Assembly (NCBI GenBank): GCA_020632915.1
Contig: JACKEP010000036.1
Location: 1 to 39,295 of the forward strand
Direction: 5' to 3'
Source: Alphaproteobacteria bacterium
GTDB taxonomy: Bacteria; Myxococcota_A; UBA796; GCA-2862545
DNA: 39,295 bases
Both the position numbers and the translations under genes were made by a program. Shown in pieces: positions 7,108-18,014 of the stretch. The notes beneath the pieces were generated by a model. It ran no database searches. It saw only the letters and a program-made list of their open reading frames with translations, and was not told the DNA's origin. The first letter of the stretch is position 1, and every line of letters starts with the position of its first letter.

Positions 7108-10100
7108 GTGGCCTACGTCTGCATCCACGCCCACCTCTACCAGCCGTCCCGCGAGGATCCGTGGACGGGTGTGTGGCCCGTCGAGCCGGGTGCCGCGCCC
7201 TTCCGCAACTGGAACGAGCGCATCACCGCCGAGTGCTACGCGCCCAACGCCGCCGCGCGCCTGCTCGACACCGACGGCCGGCTGCGCGGGGTCCGCAGCA
7301 CCTACCGCGACATCAGCTTCGACGTCGGACCCACCCTGCTCCAGTGGCTCGAGCGCAACGCTCCGGTGGTCTATGCCGCCATCCTGCGCGCCGACGCGGC
7401 CAGCCGCCGCTGGCAGGGCGGACACGGCTCGGCGATGGCCCAGGGCTACCACCACGCGATCCTGCCGCTGTGCGACGCGCGCGACCGTCGCACCGAGATC
7501 GCCTGGGGCCTGCGGGACTTCGAGCTGCGCTACGGACGCAAGACCGAGGGCTTCTGGCTGCCGGAGGCTGCCGTCGACCTCGACAGTCTCGACGTGCTCG
7601 CCGCCCACGGCGTGCGCTTCGTCGTGCTCGCCCCCACCCAGATCCGACGGGTGCGGCCCGAGGGCGCCGACCAGTGGGTCGACGCGGCCGGCGTGCCGAG
7701 CCTGTCCCGGCGGGCCTACCGGGTGGCCCTGCGCGAAGGGCGCAGCATCGCCGTGCTCCCCTACGACGCCGAGGCCTCCCAGGGCGTCGCGTTCGGCGGG
7801 TGGCTCTTCGACGGCGCCGCCATGGGCCGCAAGCTGGCGGACCTCGCCGTGCGCTCCCGCGACCCGCGGGCGCTGCTGCACCTGGCCACCGACGGCGAGT
7901 CCTACGGCCACCACCACCGCCGCGGCGAGATGGCCCTCGCCAGGGCCCTCGAGGTGCTCGAGGCCGACAGCCGCGTCGAGCTGGTCACCTACGGCCGCTA
8001 CCTCGACCTCGTCCCGCCCACGTGGGACGCCGAGATCCACGAGCTCACGTCGTGGAGCTGCGCGCACGGCGTCGAGCGCTGGCGGTCGGACTGCCCGTGC
8101 GGCAACGACCCGGCCCAGCACCACCGCTGGCGCGCGCCGCTGCGGGCGGCGTTCGACAGCCTGCGCGACGCGGCGCGGGAGGTGATGGCCCCGGTCGCCC
8201 GGCGCGTGTTCCGCGACGTCGACGCGGCCCGCGACGCCTACGTCGAGCTCCTGCACGACCACGCCCCCGACGCCGTGGCCGCGTGGCTGCGCACGCACGG
8301 GGGCAAGGCGTCGCTCACCGCCGCCGACCAGCGCGCTGCGCACGCGATCCTCGAGATCGAGCGCCACCTGCTCGCCATGTACACGAGCTGCGCCTGGTTC
8401 TTCGACGACGTCACGGGCATCGAGGCCCGCCAGGACCTCCGCCACGCCGCCTGCGCGCTCGGACTGCTCCAGGCCGAGCTCGACGCCGACCTGTCCGCGC
8501 CGTTCCTCGCCCGCGTCGCGGCGTTCCCCGGCAACCACCCCGTCGACGAGCTCGTCGAGCTGGTGGAGCACCACCGCCACCGTCCGCCCCCCGTGCGCGC
8601 TCCCCACGCGGCCTCGGCGCTCACGGCGCTGGCCGACGAGGGCGACACCGACGCTGCCGAGGTGCAGGGCGCCGCGGCCCGGTTCGGCCGGGCGGCAGGG
8701 CTCCTGTGCCACGTCACCTCCCTGCCCGGCGGCGGTCCGATCGGGGACCTCGACGGCGTGGCCCCGTTCGTCGACTGGATGTGCGAGGCCGGGCTGTCGA
8801 TCTGGCAGATCCTCCCGCTCGGTCCCACCGACGACGGCGGCTCGCCGTACAGCTCGTGGGCGTCGTTCTGCGGCAACCCGCTGGTGATCGGCATCCAGCC
8901 GCTCGTCGACGCCGGCCTGCTGACGCCCGGAGAGGCCTCCACGGCGCCGGAGGGCCCCCTCGGCAGCATCGACCCGGCCGCCGCGCGGGCGTGGAAGCTG
9001 CGCGCGGTCGAGCTCGCCGCGCAGCGCCTCCTCGCCAACGCAGGTCACCGCTGGCACGACGACGCTCAGCGCTGGGCCGCCACCACGCCCTGGGTGCGCG
9101 ACGCCGCGCGCTTCAAGGCGCTCAAGGAGCGCTTCGACGACGCGCCGTGGTGGCGCTGGCCCGAGGCCGTACGCCGCGCCGATCCCGAGGCCGTCGAGGC
9201 CGCGCTCCGCGACCGTCAGGACCAGGTCGCGCGCTTCGGCGTCGTCCAGTACTTCTTCGACCGCCAGTGGTTCGCCGCCCGCAGCTACTGCACGGCCCGC
9301 GGCGTGCGCCTGCTGGGCGACCTGCCCATCTACGTGGGCGAGGACAGCGCCGACGTCTGGGCGGCGCAGGACCGCTTCCGACTCGACGACGACGGCCGTC
9401 CCATCGCGGTGGCCGGCGTGCCGCCCGACGCGTTCAGCGAGACGGGTCAGCGCTGGGGCAACCCGCTGTACGCCTGGGACCGCATGGCCGCCGACGGCTT
9501 CGGCTGGTGGATCGCGCGGATGCGGCGCACGCTGGAGCAGACCGACCTGGTCCGCCTCGACCACTTCGTCGGCTTCGTGAACTTCTGGGAGGTCCCTGCC
9601 CACGACGAGGACGCCCGCGCCGGTCGCTGGCGTCCCGGTCCGGGCCGGGCCCTGTTCGACGCCCTCGAAGCGGCCCTGGGCACGCTACCGCTCGTCGTGG
9701 AGGATCTCGGCGTCGTCGGCGCCGAGGTCCGCGCCCTGCAGGAGGCGCTGGGCCAGCCCGGCATGCGCGTCGTCCAGTTCGGCTTCGACGGCAACCCGCG
9801 CAACCTGCACCTGCCCTGGAACCACCCCGAGCACGCCGTCGCCTACGTGGGCACCCACGACAACGACACCGCCGTCGGCTGGTGGAACCACCTGACGCCC
9901 AACGCGCGACGCGTGGTCCGCCACGCGTTCCCCGAGCCCGCCGGGCAGCCCCACGCGCAGCTCACCGAGCTGCTGCTCCGCTCCCGGGCCGTGTGGGCGA
10001 TCCTGACGCCGCAGGATCTCCTCGGCCTCGGCTCGGAAGCGCGCATGAACGTGCCCGGCATCGCCGACGGCAACTGGCGGTGGCGCCTGCGCCCCGACCA

Positions 10101-10176
10101 GCTCGACGCCGCGCTCGCCACCACCACCCGCGCACGGGTCGCCCAGGCGGGTCGCCTGGCACCCGGCGCACGCTGA
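7108..10176 (+). CDS. malQ: Fused GH57 (DUF3536-type) glycosidase and GH77 4-alpha-glucanotransferase (MalQ)
   Basis: 1022 residues. The start is GTG 7108, 7 nt after glgB, with AGGA upstream. Residues 1 to about 490 resemble GH57/DUF3536 enzymes: CIHAHLYQP near the start, candidate nucleophile Glu153 in WLPEAA, and Asp262 in ATDGESYGHHH. An Ala/Pro/Asp-rich linker of about 30 residues follows. Residues about 524-1022 are a full-length MalQ starting RAAGLLCHVTSLPG, with nucleophile Asp818 (VRLDHF), Glu865 (VVEDLG) and Asp918 (THDND). MalQ moves alpha-1,4 glucan segments between chains. GH57 enzymes of this kind are predicted alpha-glucan hydrolases or transferases. The sequence reads continuously across the junction without a stop, so the fusion looks genuine. 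Both halves serve glycogen remodelling alongside GlgB and GlgP. Confidence 0.93.
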   Translation: MAYVCIHAHLYQPSREDPWTGVWPVEPGAAPFRNWNERITAECYAPNAAARLLDTDGRLRGVRSTYRDISFDVGPTLLQWLERNAPVVYAAILRADAASRRWQGGHGSAMAQGYHHAILPLCDARDRRTEIAWGLRDFELRYGRKTEGFWLPEAAVDLDSLDVLAAHGVRFVVLAPTQIRRVRPEGADQWVDAAGVPSLSRRAYRVALREGRSIAVLPYDAEASQGVAFGGWLFDGAAMGRKLADLAVRSRDPRALLHLATDGESYGHHHRRGEMALARALEVLEADSRVELVTYGRYLDLVPPTWDAEIHELTSWSCAHGVERWRSDCPCGNDPAQHHRWRAPLRAAFDSLRDAAREVMAPVARRVFRDVDAARDAYVELLHDHAPDAVAAWLRTHGGKASLTAADQRAAHAILEIERHLLAMYTSCAWFFDDVTGIEARQDLRHAACALGLLQAELDADLSAPFLARVAAFPGNHPVDELVELVEHHRHRPPPVRAPHAASALTALADEGDTDAAEVQGAAARFGRAAGLLCHVTSLPGGGPIGDLDGVAPFVDWMCEAGLSIWQILPLGPTDDGGSPYSSWASFCGNPLVIGIQPLVDAGLLTPGEASTAPEGPLGSIDPAAARAWKLRAVELAAQRLLANAGHRWHDDAQRWAATTPWVRDAARFKALKERFDDAPWWRWPEAVRRADPEAVEAALRDRQDQVARFGVVQYFFDRQWFAARSYCTARGVRLLGDLPIYVGEDSADVWAAQDRFRLDDDGRPIAVAGVPPDAFSETGQRWGNPLYAWDRMAADGFGWWIARMRRTLEQTDLVRLDHFVGFVNFWEVPAHDEDARAGRWRPGPGRALFDALEAALGTLPLVVEDLGVVGAEVRALQEALGQPGMRVVQFGFDGNPRNLHLPWNHPEHAVAYVGTHDNDTAVGWWNHLTPNARRVVRHAFPEPAGQPHAQLTELLLRSRAVWAILTPQDLLGLGSEARMNVPGIADGNWRWRLRPDQLDAALATTTRARVAQAGRLAPGAR

Positions 10177-10243
10177 TCCCACCTCGTCCTCGTCACCCGG
10201 GCCCGTCCACCGCGCGCCCACCTCTCGCACCCAGGAACCGCCC

Positions 10244-11932
10244 ATGACCCAGCCCCGCGACGAAGCCTCGATGCGCCATGCCGTCGCCTACTTCTGCATG
10301 GAGTTCGGCCTCGACGTCCGCCTGCCGATCTACGCCGGTGGCCTCGGCGTGCTCGCCGGCGACATCCTCAAGGCGGCCCACGACCAGGACCGCGACCTCG
10401 TCGGCATCGGGATCCTCTGGTCGGAGGGCTACACCACGCAGATCCTCGACGAGCACGGCGTGCCCCAGGACGCCTACACGCCGATCCCGCGCGCCGCGCT
10501 GCGTCCCACGGGTGTGCAGTGCAACGTGCGCATCCGCGGCGAGCGCGTGCCGATCACCGCCTGGCGCTGCGACGCCTACGGCAACGCCCCGCTCTACCTG
10601 ATCGAGCCCATCCGCACCGAAGACCGCTGGATGTCGCGCCACCTGTACGGCGGCGACTCCGACGACCGCGTCGTCCAGGAGATCCTGCTCGGCGTGGGCG
10701 GCGTGCGCGTGCTCCGCGAGCTCGGGCTCGACGTCGCGCTCTACCACTTCAACGAAGGCCACGCGCTCTTCGCCGGCGTCGAGCTCGTGCGCCGCCTCGT
10801 CGACGACGACGGGATGACCTGGGAGGACGCCCTGGCCGCCACACGCCGCCGGTGCATCTTCACCACCCACACCCCCGTGCCCGCCGGCAACGAGGTCCAC
10901 CCGATCGACCGGCTGGTCGCGAACGGCATGGTGTGCGGCACGGTGACGGCCGAGCGCCTGGTCCGCCTGGGCGGCTCGCCATTCGAGATGACGCCCGCGG
11001 CGCTGCGCCTGTCGAGCCAGGCCAACGCCGTCGCCGAGCTGCACGGCGAGACGGCCCGTCGGATGTGGCGCCACGTCCCCGACGCGGCCCCCATCGCCTC
11101 GATCACCAACGGTGTCCACCTGGGCACCTGGCAGGACCGCACGCTGGCCACGCTGCACGCCTCGGGGGCCTCCGACGACGACCTGTGGGCGCGCCACCAG
11201 GAGCTCAAGCGCACGCTCATCGGTGAGATCGCCCGTCGCAACGGCGTCCACCTCGATCCCGACGTGCTGCTCATCGGCTTCGCCCGCCGCGCCGCCACCT
11301 ACAAGCGCGCCTCGCTCGTGCTGCGCGATCTGGAGTGGCTGACGCCCCTGCTCGACAAGAACGCCTTCGCGATCGTGTTCAGCGGCAAGGCTCACCCGCG
11401 CGACATGGGCGGCAAGGCCCTCATCCACGAGATCGCCAGCATCGCCCGGCGCCACCCCAAGCACGTCGTGTTCCTCGACAACTACGACATGAACCTCGGC
11501 GGATTGCTCACGCGCGGCGCCGACATCTGGCTCAACAACCCGCGCCGACCGCTGGAGGCTTCCGGCACCTCGGGCATGAAGGCCGCTGCGAACGGCATCC
11601 TCAACGTGTCGATCCTCGACGGCTGGTGGGACGAGGGCTGCGAGGACGAGGTCAATGGCTGGCAGTTCGGCGACCGCCTCGATGCCCACAACGATCACGA
11701 CGACGCGCGCGACCTGCACGCGCTCCAGCAGGTGCTCACCGAGAAGGTGCTGCCGACGTACTACGACGATCGCAAGCGGTGGGTCGACATGATGCGACAC
11801 GCGATCGATACCGCAGAAACAAAGTTCTCCGCTGGCGTGATGCTCGACGGCTACTACGATCGCATGTACGGCCCGGCGCTGTCCGACCTGGGGCTCCCCC
11901 CCGCCCGTCGGGGCGACACCACGGCCCGCTGA
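10244..11932 (+). CDS. glgP: Alpha-glucan phosphorylase, short GT35 form
   Basis: 562 residues. It releases glucose-1-phosphate from the non-reducing ends of glycogen or maltodextrin using phosphate and pyridoxal phosphate. It is the short thermophile/archaeal-type phosphorylase, lacking the long N-terminal region of the roughly 800-residue enzymes. Landmarks are MEFGLDVRLPIYAGGLGVLAGD near the start, the RAATYKRA segment and EASGTSGMKAAANG, where Lys446 is the expected PLP Schiff-base lysine. The ATG 10244 has AGGA 7 nt upstream. The gene follows the GH57-MalQ fusion by 67 bp and precedes zwf by 6 bp. Its product must be converted by a phosphoglucomutase, not seen here, before entering the downstream Zwf step. 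Confidence 0.93.
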   Translation: MTQPRDEASMRHAVAYFCMEFGLDVRLPIYAGGLGVLAGDILKAAHDQDRDLVGIGILWSEGYTTQILDEHGVPQDAYTPIPRAALRPTGVQCNVRIRGERVPITAWRCDAYGNAPLYLIEPIRTEDRWMSRHLYGGDSDDRVVQEILLGVGGVRVLRELGLDVALYHFNEGHALFAGVELVRRLVDDDGMTWEDALAATRRRCIFTTHTPVPAGNEVHPIDRLVANGMVCGTVTAERLVRLGGSPFEMTPAALRLSSQANAVAELHGETARRMWRHVPDAAPIASITNGVHLGTWQDRTLATLHASGASDDDLWARHQELKRTLIGEIARRNGVHLDPDVLLIGFARRAATYKRASLVLRDLEWLTPLLDKNAFAIVFSGKAHPRDMGGKALIHEIASIARRHPKHVVFLDNYDMNLGGLLTRGADIWLNNPRRPLEASGTSGMKAAANGILNVSILDGWWDEGCEDEVNGWQFGDRLDAHNDHDDARDLHALQQVLTEKVLPTYYDDRKRWVDMMRHAIDTAETKFSAGVMLDGYYDRMYGPALSDLGLPPARRGDTTAR

Positions 11933-11938
11933 CCCCCC

Positions 11939-13438
11939 ATGCAGAACGATCGCTCGTTTCGACCTCGCATTCCGCCGTTTGACCTCGTGTTGTTCGGCGG
12001 GACGGGCGATCTGTCCCTGCGCAAGGTGCTGCCGGCGATGCTGCGACGCGACATCGACGGCCAGCTCGACCCCGCCACCCGCATCCTGGCGTGCTCACTC
12101 GACCACCACGACGCCGTCGCCTACCGCGCCCTCGTGGGTGCCGCGCTCGAGGGCGTCCGTGACGAGGTGTGCGCCACCACCGAGCAGTGGGATCGCTTCC
12201 TGGCGCGCCTGTCCCACGACCACGTCGACGCCACCGCCCCCGACGGTGCGCGGGGTTTCGCCGAGGCCCTGCACGCCCACCCCGACCGGGTGCGGGTGTT
12301 CTACCTGGCCACCAGCCCTTCGCTCTACGGCACGATCAGCCAGGCGCTGGCGCAGCTCGGGCTCGTCACCCCCGACAGCCGCGTGGTGCTCGAGAAGCCG
12401 CTGGGTCGCGACCTGCCCACGTCCAAGGCCATCCACGACGCCGTCGCCGCCGTGTTCCACGAGGATCAGGTCTACCGGATGGACCACTACCTCGGGAAGG
12501 AGACGGTCCAGAACCTGATGGCGCTGCGCTTCGCCAACGCGCTGTTCGAGCCGATGTGGAACGCCACCTACGTCGACCACGTGCAGATCACGGTGGCCGA
12601 GAGCCTCGGCATCGGCCACCGCGCCGCCTACTACGACCGGTTCGGCGCGGTGCGCGACATGCTGCAGAACCACCTGTTGCAGCTGGTGTGCCTGCTCGCC
12701 ATGGAGCCCCCCGGCGTGTTCGACGCCGCCAGCGTGCGGGCCAAGAAGCTGGAGGTCCTGCGTGCGCTGCGCCCCAAGGGCCCCGACGACGTCCTCCGCG
12801 ACTGCGTGTTCGGACAGTACGGCCCCGGCGCCATCGGAGGCGACCGCGTCGCCGGCTACCTCGACGAGCCCGGCGTGGCCGACGAGAGCCACACCGAGAC
12901 CTTCGTCGCCGCGCGGGTGTTCGTCGACACGTGGCGGTGGGCGGGCGTGCCGTTCTACCTGCGCACCGGCAAGCGCCTCGAGCACCGGGCGTCCGAGATC
13001 GTGGTGCGGTTCAAGGCCGTGCCGCACGTCATCTTCCCCGACCAGGCCCACCAGGTGGTCGCCAACCAGCTCGTGCTGCGCCTGCAGCCGCTCGAGGGCA
13101 TCAAGCTCGTGCTGATGACGAAGACGCCGGGACCGGGTGGCATCCGCCTGCGCCCCGCCGCCCTCAACCTCGGCTACGCCGAGACCTTCAAGACGCCCCT
13201 GCCCGATGCCTACGAGCGGCTGCTGCTCGACACGGCCAAGGGCAACCAGACCCTGTTCATGGGGCGCGACGAGGTCGAGGCCGCCTGGTCGTGGGTCGAC
13301 CCGATCCTGCAGGCCTGGGAAGGAAGCGATCGCCCGCCGATCCGCTACGCCGCAGGCACGTGGGGCCCGTCCGCCGCCTACGGGCTGATCGAACGGGACG
13401 GACGCAGCTGGGTGGAACCGGGAGAGACCTTCGGATGA
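11939..13438 (+). CDS. zwf: Glucose-6-phosphate 1-dehydrogenase
   Basis: 499 residues, typical length. It oxidises glucose-6-phosphate to 6-phosphogluconolactone with NAD(P)+. The Rossmann motif FGGTGDLSLRKVLPA lies near the N-terminus, and the substrate-binding/catalytic segment RMDHYLGKET includes Asp182, His183 and Lys187. The ATG lies 6 nt after the glgP stop. No clear Shine-Dalgarno is seen, so translation may be coupled to glgP. The stop overlaps the pgl start (ATGA). It is the entry enzyme of the Entner-Doudoroff block that follows. Cofactor preference cannot be read from the sequence with confidence. Confidence 0.96.
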   Translation: MQNDRSFRPRIPPFDLVLFGGTGDLSLRKVLPAMLRRDIDGQLDPATRILACSLDHHDAVAYRALVGAALEGVRDEVCATTEQWDRFLARLSHDHVDATAPDGARGFAEALHAHPDRVRVFYLATSPSLYGTISQALAQLGLVTPDSRVVLEKPLGRDLPTSKAIHDAVAAVFHEDQVYRMDHYLGKETVQNLMALRFANALFEPMWNATYVDHVQITVAESLGIGHRAAYYDRFGAVRDMLQNHLLQLVCLLAMEPPGVFDAASVRAKKLEVLRALRPKGPDDVLRDCVFGQYGPGAIGGDRVAGYLDEPGVADESHTETFVAARVFVDTWRWAGVPFYLRTGKRLEHRASEIVVRFKAVPHVIFPDQAHQVVANQLVLRLQPLEGIKLVLMTKTPGPGGIRLRPAALNLGYAETFKTPLPDAYERLLLDTAKGNQTLFMGRDEVEAAWSWVDPILQAWEGSDRPPIRYAAGTWGPSAAYGLIERDGRSWVEPGETFG

Positions 13439-14174
13439 CCACGTTGACCCTGGACTGGTGTCGACACCCCGACGTCGACGCCCTCGCCGAGAGGCTCGCC
13501 GACGACGTCGCCGGCATCCTGCGCGCCGCCGTGCGCGATCGCGGCCGCGCCACGCTGGCCGTCCCCGGCGGCACCACCCCCGCACGCTTCCTGGGCGCGC
13601 TCGCCGCCGCGCCGCTGGAGTGGTCGCGGGTGTACGTCACGCTCACCGACGAGCGCTGGGTCCCGCCCACCGACCCCGCGTCCAACGAGGGCCTGCTGCG
13701 CCGCCACCTGCTGCGCGGGCCGGCCCACGACGCCCACCTGGTCGGGCTGTACGAGCCCGGTCTCGACGTCGTCGACGGTGCCCGGGCGTGGCGGCCGCCG
13801 GCCTTCGACCCACCGTTCGACGTCGTCGTGGTGGGCATGGGCCTCGACGGCCACACCGCCAGCCTGTTCCCGGGCACCGCCTCGCTCGACGACGCGCTGC
13901 GCGCCCCGTTCGACCAACCGGTGTGGCCGGTGGCCGACGCGCCGGACGGCCTGCCCCGCGTCACGCTCACGCCCGGTCGCCTGCGGCGCGCCCGCGAGGT
14001 GTTCGTGCTGCTGCACGGGGCCGACAAGCACGGCGTGTTCGAGGCCGCCCTGCAGCCCGGTCCCGTGGAGGACCTGCCCGTGCGCACCCTGCTGCGGGAT
14101 CCCGACCTGCCGGTGACCGTCTACTACAGCCCGACGGGCGCCGCAGCGGCCGTCGATCCTGCGCGGGAGGCCAC

Positions 14175-14178
<4 letters not shown>
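13435..14178 (+). CDS. pgl: 6-phosphogluconolactonase
   Basis: 247 residues of the Pgl/DevB, glucosamine-6-phosphate isomerase-like fold. It hydrolyses 6-phosphogluconolactone to 6-phosphogluconate. Family motifs are AVPGGTTP near residue 43, TLTDERWVP near 65, and VVVGMGLDGHTASLFPG near 135, with the catalytic His in the last. ATG 13435 overlaps the zwf stop as ATGA. The stop overlaps the edd GTG as GTGA. Both overlaps indicate translational coupling inside the Entner-Doudoroff operon. Codons upstream in the same frame overlap zwf and are not coding. Confidence 0.94.
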
Positions 14179-16015
<1,837 letters not shown>

Positions 16016-16019
<4 letters not shown>

Positions 16020-16990
16020 CCGAAGCCGTCCTGGTCGGCGACATCGGCGGCACCCACGCGCGCCTCGCCCGCGTCGACGCCACGGGCGTCCACGACGCGA
16101 TCAAGCTGCGCAACGACGACCACGCCTCGATGCAGGCGCTCGTCGAGGCCTGGCGGACCCGCACCGGCGGCGACCTCCCCCGTCGCGCCGCGTTCGCCGT
16201 CGCCGGTCCGATCACGGGCGACGTCGTCGCGTGGACGAACCGGCCGTGGAGCTTCTCGACGGCGTCGCTGCAGCGGCTGCTCGGGTTCGACGAGCTCGTG
16301 GTCCTCAACGACTTCGAGGCCGTGGCGTGGGCGCTGCCCGAGCTCGGCGACGACGAGCGCATCCACCTCGGCGGCCCACCCGACGGCGCGCCCGACGCGC
16401 CGATGAGCGCGCTGGGACCGGGCACGGGCCTGGGCGTGTCGCTGGTGGTGCGCACCCGCGACGCGGCGCGCGCCGTCGCCACGGAGGGGGGACACGTCGC
16501 CCTGGCCCCGGCGGACGCGGAGGAGGCGGCGGTGATCACGGCCGCCTTCGGCACGGGTCGCGTCGCGGCCGAGCCCGTGCTCTGCGGACGGGGACTCGCG
16601 CGGCTGTACGCGACGCTGGCGGGCCTCGCGACGCCGCCGGCCCCCGAGACGGTCACCGTCGCCGCGTGCGCCGGCCACGACGCCCACGCCGTGGCCGCCG
16701 TCACCCTCTACCTGCGGCTGCTGGGCCGCTATGCCGGTGACGTCGCGCTGATGCACGGCGCGCGCGGCGGCGTGTTCCTGGTGGGCAGCATCCTGCAGAC
16801 GCTGGCCCCGCTCCTGCCCGGGAGTCCGCTCCGGTCCGCCTTCGAGGACAAGGCGCTGATGCGCGCCTGGATCCGGGAGGTCCCGCTCTGGCAGGTCACC
16901 GCCCCGGAGCCTGCGCTGGTCGGGGCCGCTGCCGCCCTCGGCGTCCACCGCGCGCGGTCCGTCACGCCACCCACGGGAGGGACGACATGA
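16016..16990 (+). CDS. glk: Glucokinase
   Basis: 324 residues of the bacterial Glk family (ASKHA fold), matching the usual 320-330. It phosphorylates free glucose with ATP to glucose-6-phosphate. Motifs are the phosphate loop DIGGTHARLA near residue 9, AVAGPI near 60, the NRPWSFS segment, LNDFEAVAWALPEL near 100, and GPGTGLGVSLV. Start and stop overlap edd and eda respectively as ATGA, so it sits in the coupled zwf-pgl-edd-glk-eda unit. It can feed glucose released by MalQ and the GH57 half into Zwf. Confidence 0.94.
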
Positions 16991-17640
16991 CCGCGACGCC
17001 GCGCGAGGCGCTCGACCAGGCGCTCCGACGCTGCCGCGTGCTGCCGGTGGTGGCCGGGGTGCGCGCCGACGACGTGGTCCAGCTCGCCGAGGTGCTGGTC
17101 CAGGCCGGCGTGACCACGATCGAGCTCACGCTGCGCACCCCCGACGCCCTCGACGCCCTCGACGCCCTGGCCGGCGCTGGCCTCGACCTGATCGTCGGCG
17201 CCGGCACGGTGCGCACGCCCGAGCAGCTCGCCGCCGTGGTCGACCGCGGCGCGCGCTTCGCGGTCAGCCCGGGCCTGACCGACCGCCTCGCACACGCCGC
17301 CCGTGACGTGCCGATCCCGCTGGTGCCGGGCGTCGCGACCGCGAGCGAGGTCATGCGGGCCGTCGACCACGGCTTCGACCTGCTCAAGCTCTTCCCGGCG
17401 GAGGCGATCGGCGGGCTGCCCACGCTCCAGGCGCTCGCTGCGCCGTTCCCCGACGTCCGCTTCGTGCCCACCGGCGGCATCAGCCCCGCGCGGGCCCGCC
17501 AGTGGCTCGCCGAACCCGCCGTGGTCGCGGTGGGCGGCTCCTGGGTGGCCCCCCGCGAGGCGATCCAGGCCGGGCGCTGGGACTCGGTGGCCGCGCGGGC
17601 GCGTGAGGCCGCCGAGCTCCAGGTGACGCAGGGGGGGTGA
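16987..17640 (+). CDS. eda: KDPG aldolase (2-dehydro-3-deoxy-6-phosphogluconate aldolase)
   Basis: 217 residues. It splits KDPG into pyruvate and glyceraldehyde-3-phosphate. Key residues are visible: Glu46 in TIELTLRT, the GAGTV strand, Schiff-base Lys134 in LLKLFPAE, and the phosphate-binding TGGIS segment. The N-terminus has RVLPVVAGV where most Eda proteins have a similar R-x-x-P-V string. The ATG overlaps the glk stop. This completes the Entner-Doudoroff set that begins with zwf. The only downstream co-directional gene before the next promoter is a small unknown ORF. Confidence 0.95.
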   Translation: MTATPREALDQALRRCRVLPVVAGVRADDVVQLAEVLVQAGVTTIELTLRTPDALDALDALAGAGLDLIVGAGTVRTPEQLAAVVDRGARFAVSPGLTDRLAHAARDVPIPLVPGVATASEVMRAVDHGFDLLKLFPAEAIGGLPTLQALAAPFPDVRFVPTGGISPARARQWLAEPAVVAVGGSWVAPREAIQAGRWDSVAARAREAAELQVTQGG

Positions 17641-17683
17641 CACCGCACGGCCATTGGCCTACGATCCGGGTACTGGAGGCGCC

Positions 17684-17923
17684 GTGTCCCAGGATCGCAA
17701 GCTCGCCGACGTTCCCCTCCCCGAGCTGCTGGCCGCCCTGCACGAGGCCACACGCAGCTCCGTCTCCGGCACCCTCGGCATCGACCGCGAGGCGGCGCGC
17801 AAGGCCGGCCTGGGGCGGTGGTCCCGCGTCGAAGGCGCCCGTCCGCTGCCGCTCGGCGAGGCCGGCGCCCAGGACGCCGACGCCCAGTGGCTGCCGCTCG
17901 GGGCGGGCGCCAAGCCCCGGTAG
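17684..17923 (+). CDS. Small hypothetical protein
   Basis: 79 residues, family not recognised. GTG 17684 is preferred because GGAGG lies 4 nt upstream. An in-frame TTG at 17654 would add ten residues but has no ribosome binding site. The N-terminal half is helical-looking (DVPLPELLAALHEATRS) and the C-terminal half is Gly/Pro/Arg-rich and probably flexible. There is no signal peptide or membrane segment. It begins 44 nt after eda, so it may be the last gene of the operon, or it may have its own promoter (TACGAT at 17660). Its reality rests on the ribosome binding site and codon pattern only. Confidence 0.55.
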   Translation: MSQDRKLADVPLPELLAALHEATRSSVSGTLGIDREAARKAGLGRWSRVEGARPLPLGEAGAQDADAQWLPLGAGAKPR

Positions 17924-17987
17924 CGGCCGCCGAGCCGAGCCGCGATCTCGCGGTGGACCGCACGACACCGCCCAGTCCACGCCGTGC

Positions 17988-18001
17988 TAGAACATGTTCT
18001 A
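17988..18001. promoter_or_regulatory. KstR-like 14-bp palindromic operator before fadD3-SDR
   Basis: TAGAACATGTTCTA is a perfect palindrome and fits TnnAACnnGTTnnA, the known operator consensus of the TetR-family steroid repressor KstR of actinobacteria. Two close copies precede echA20. Its left half (TAGAAC, with TG one base upstream) also fits an extended -10 element, so a bound repressor would block RNA polymerase. The palindrome contains an ATG in frame with the gene, which is why the longer start at 17994 is rejected. Confidence 0.8.
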
Positions 18002-18014
18002 CTCGGAGGGACCG

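Noticed and set aside
7057..9603. 848-codon open frame on the minus strand opposite the GH57-MalQ gene
   Set aside because: High GC keeps the antisense frame open. Its translation is Val/Gly/Ala/Arg/His-rich with no family motif, while the plus strand carries catalytic residues of two enzymes.
17994..18014. ATG inside the palindrome as the start of fadD3-SDR
   Set aside because: It would lie within the -10/operator and has no Shine-Dalgarno, whereas ATG 18015 is preceded by GGAGGG.
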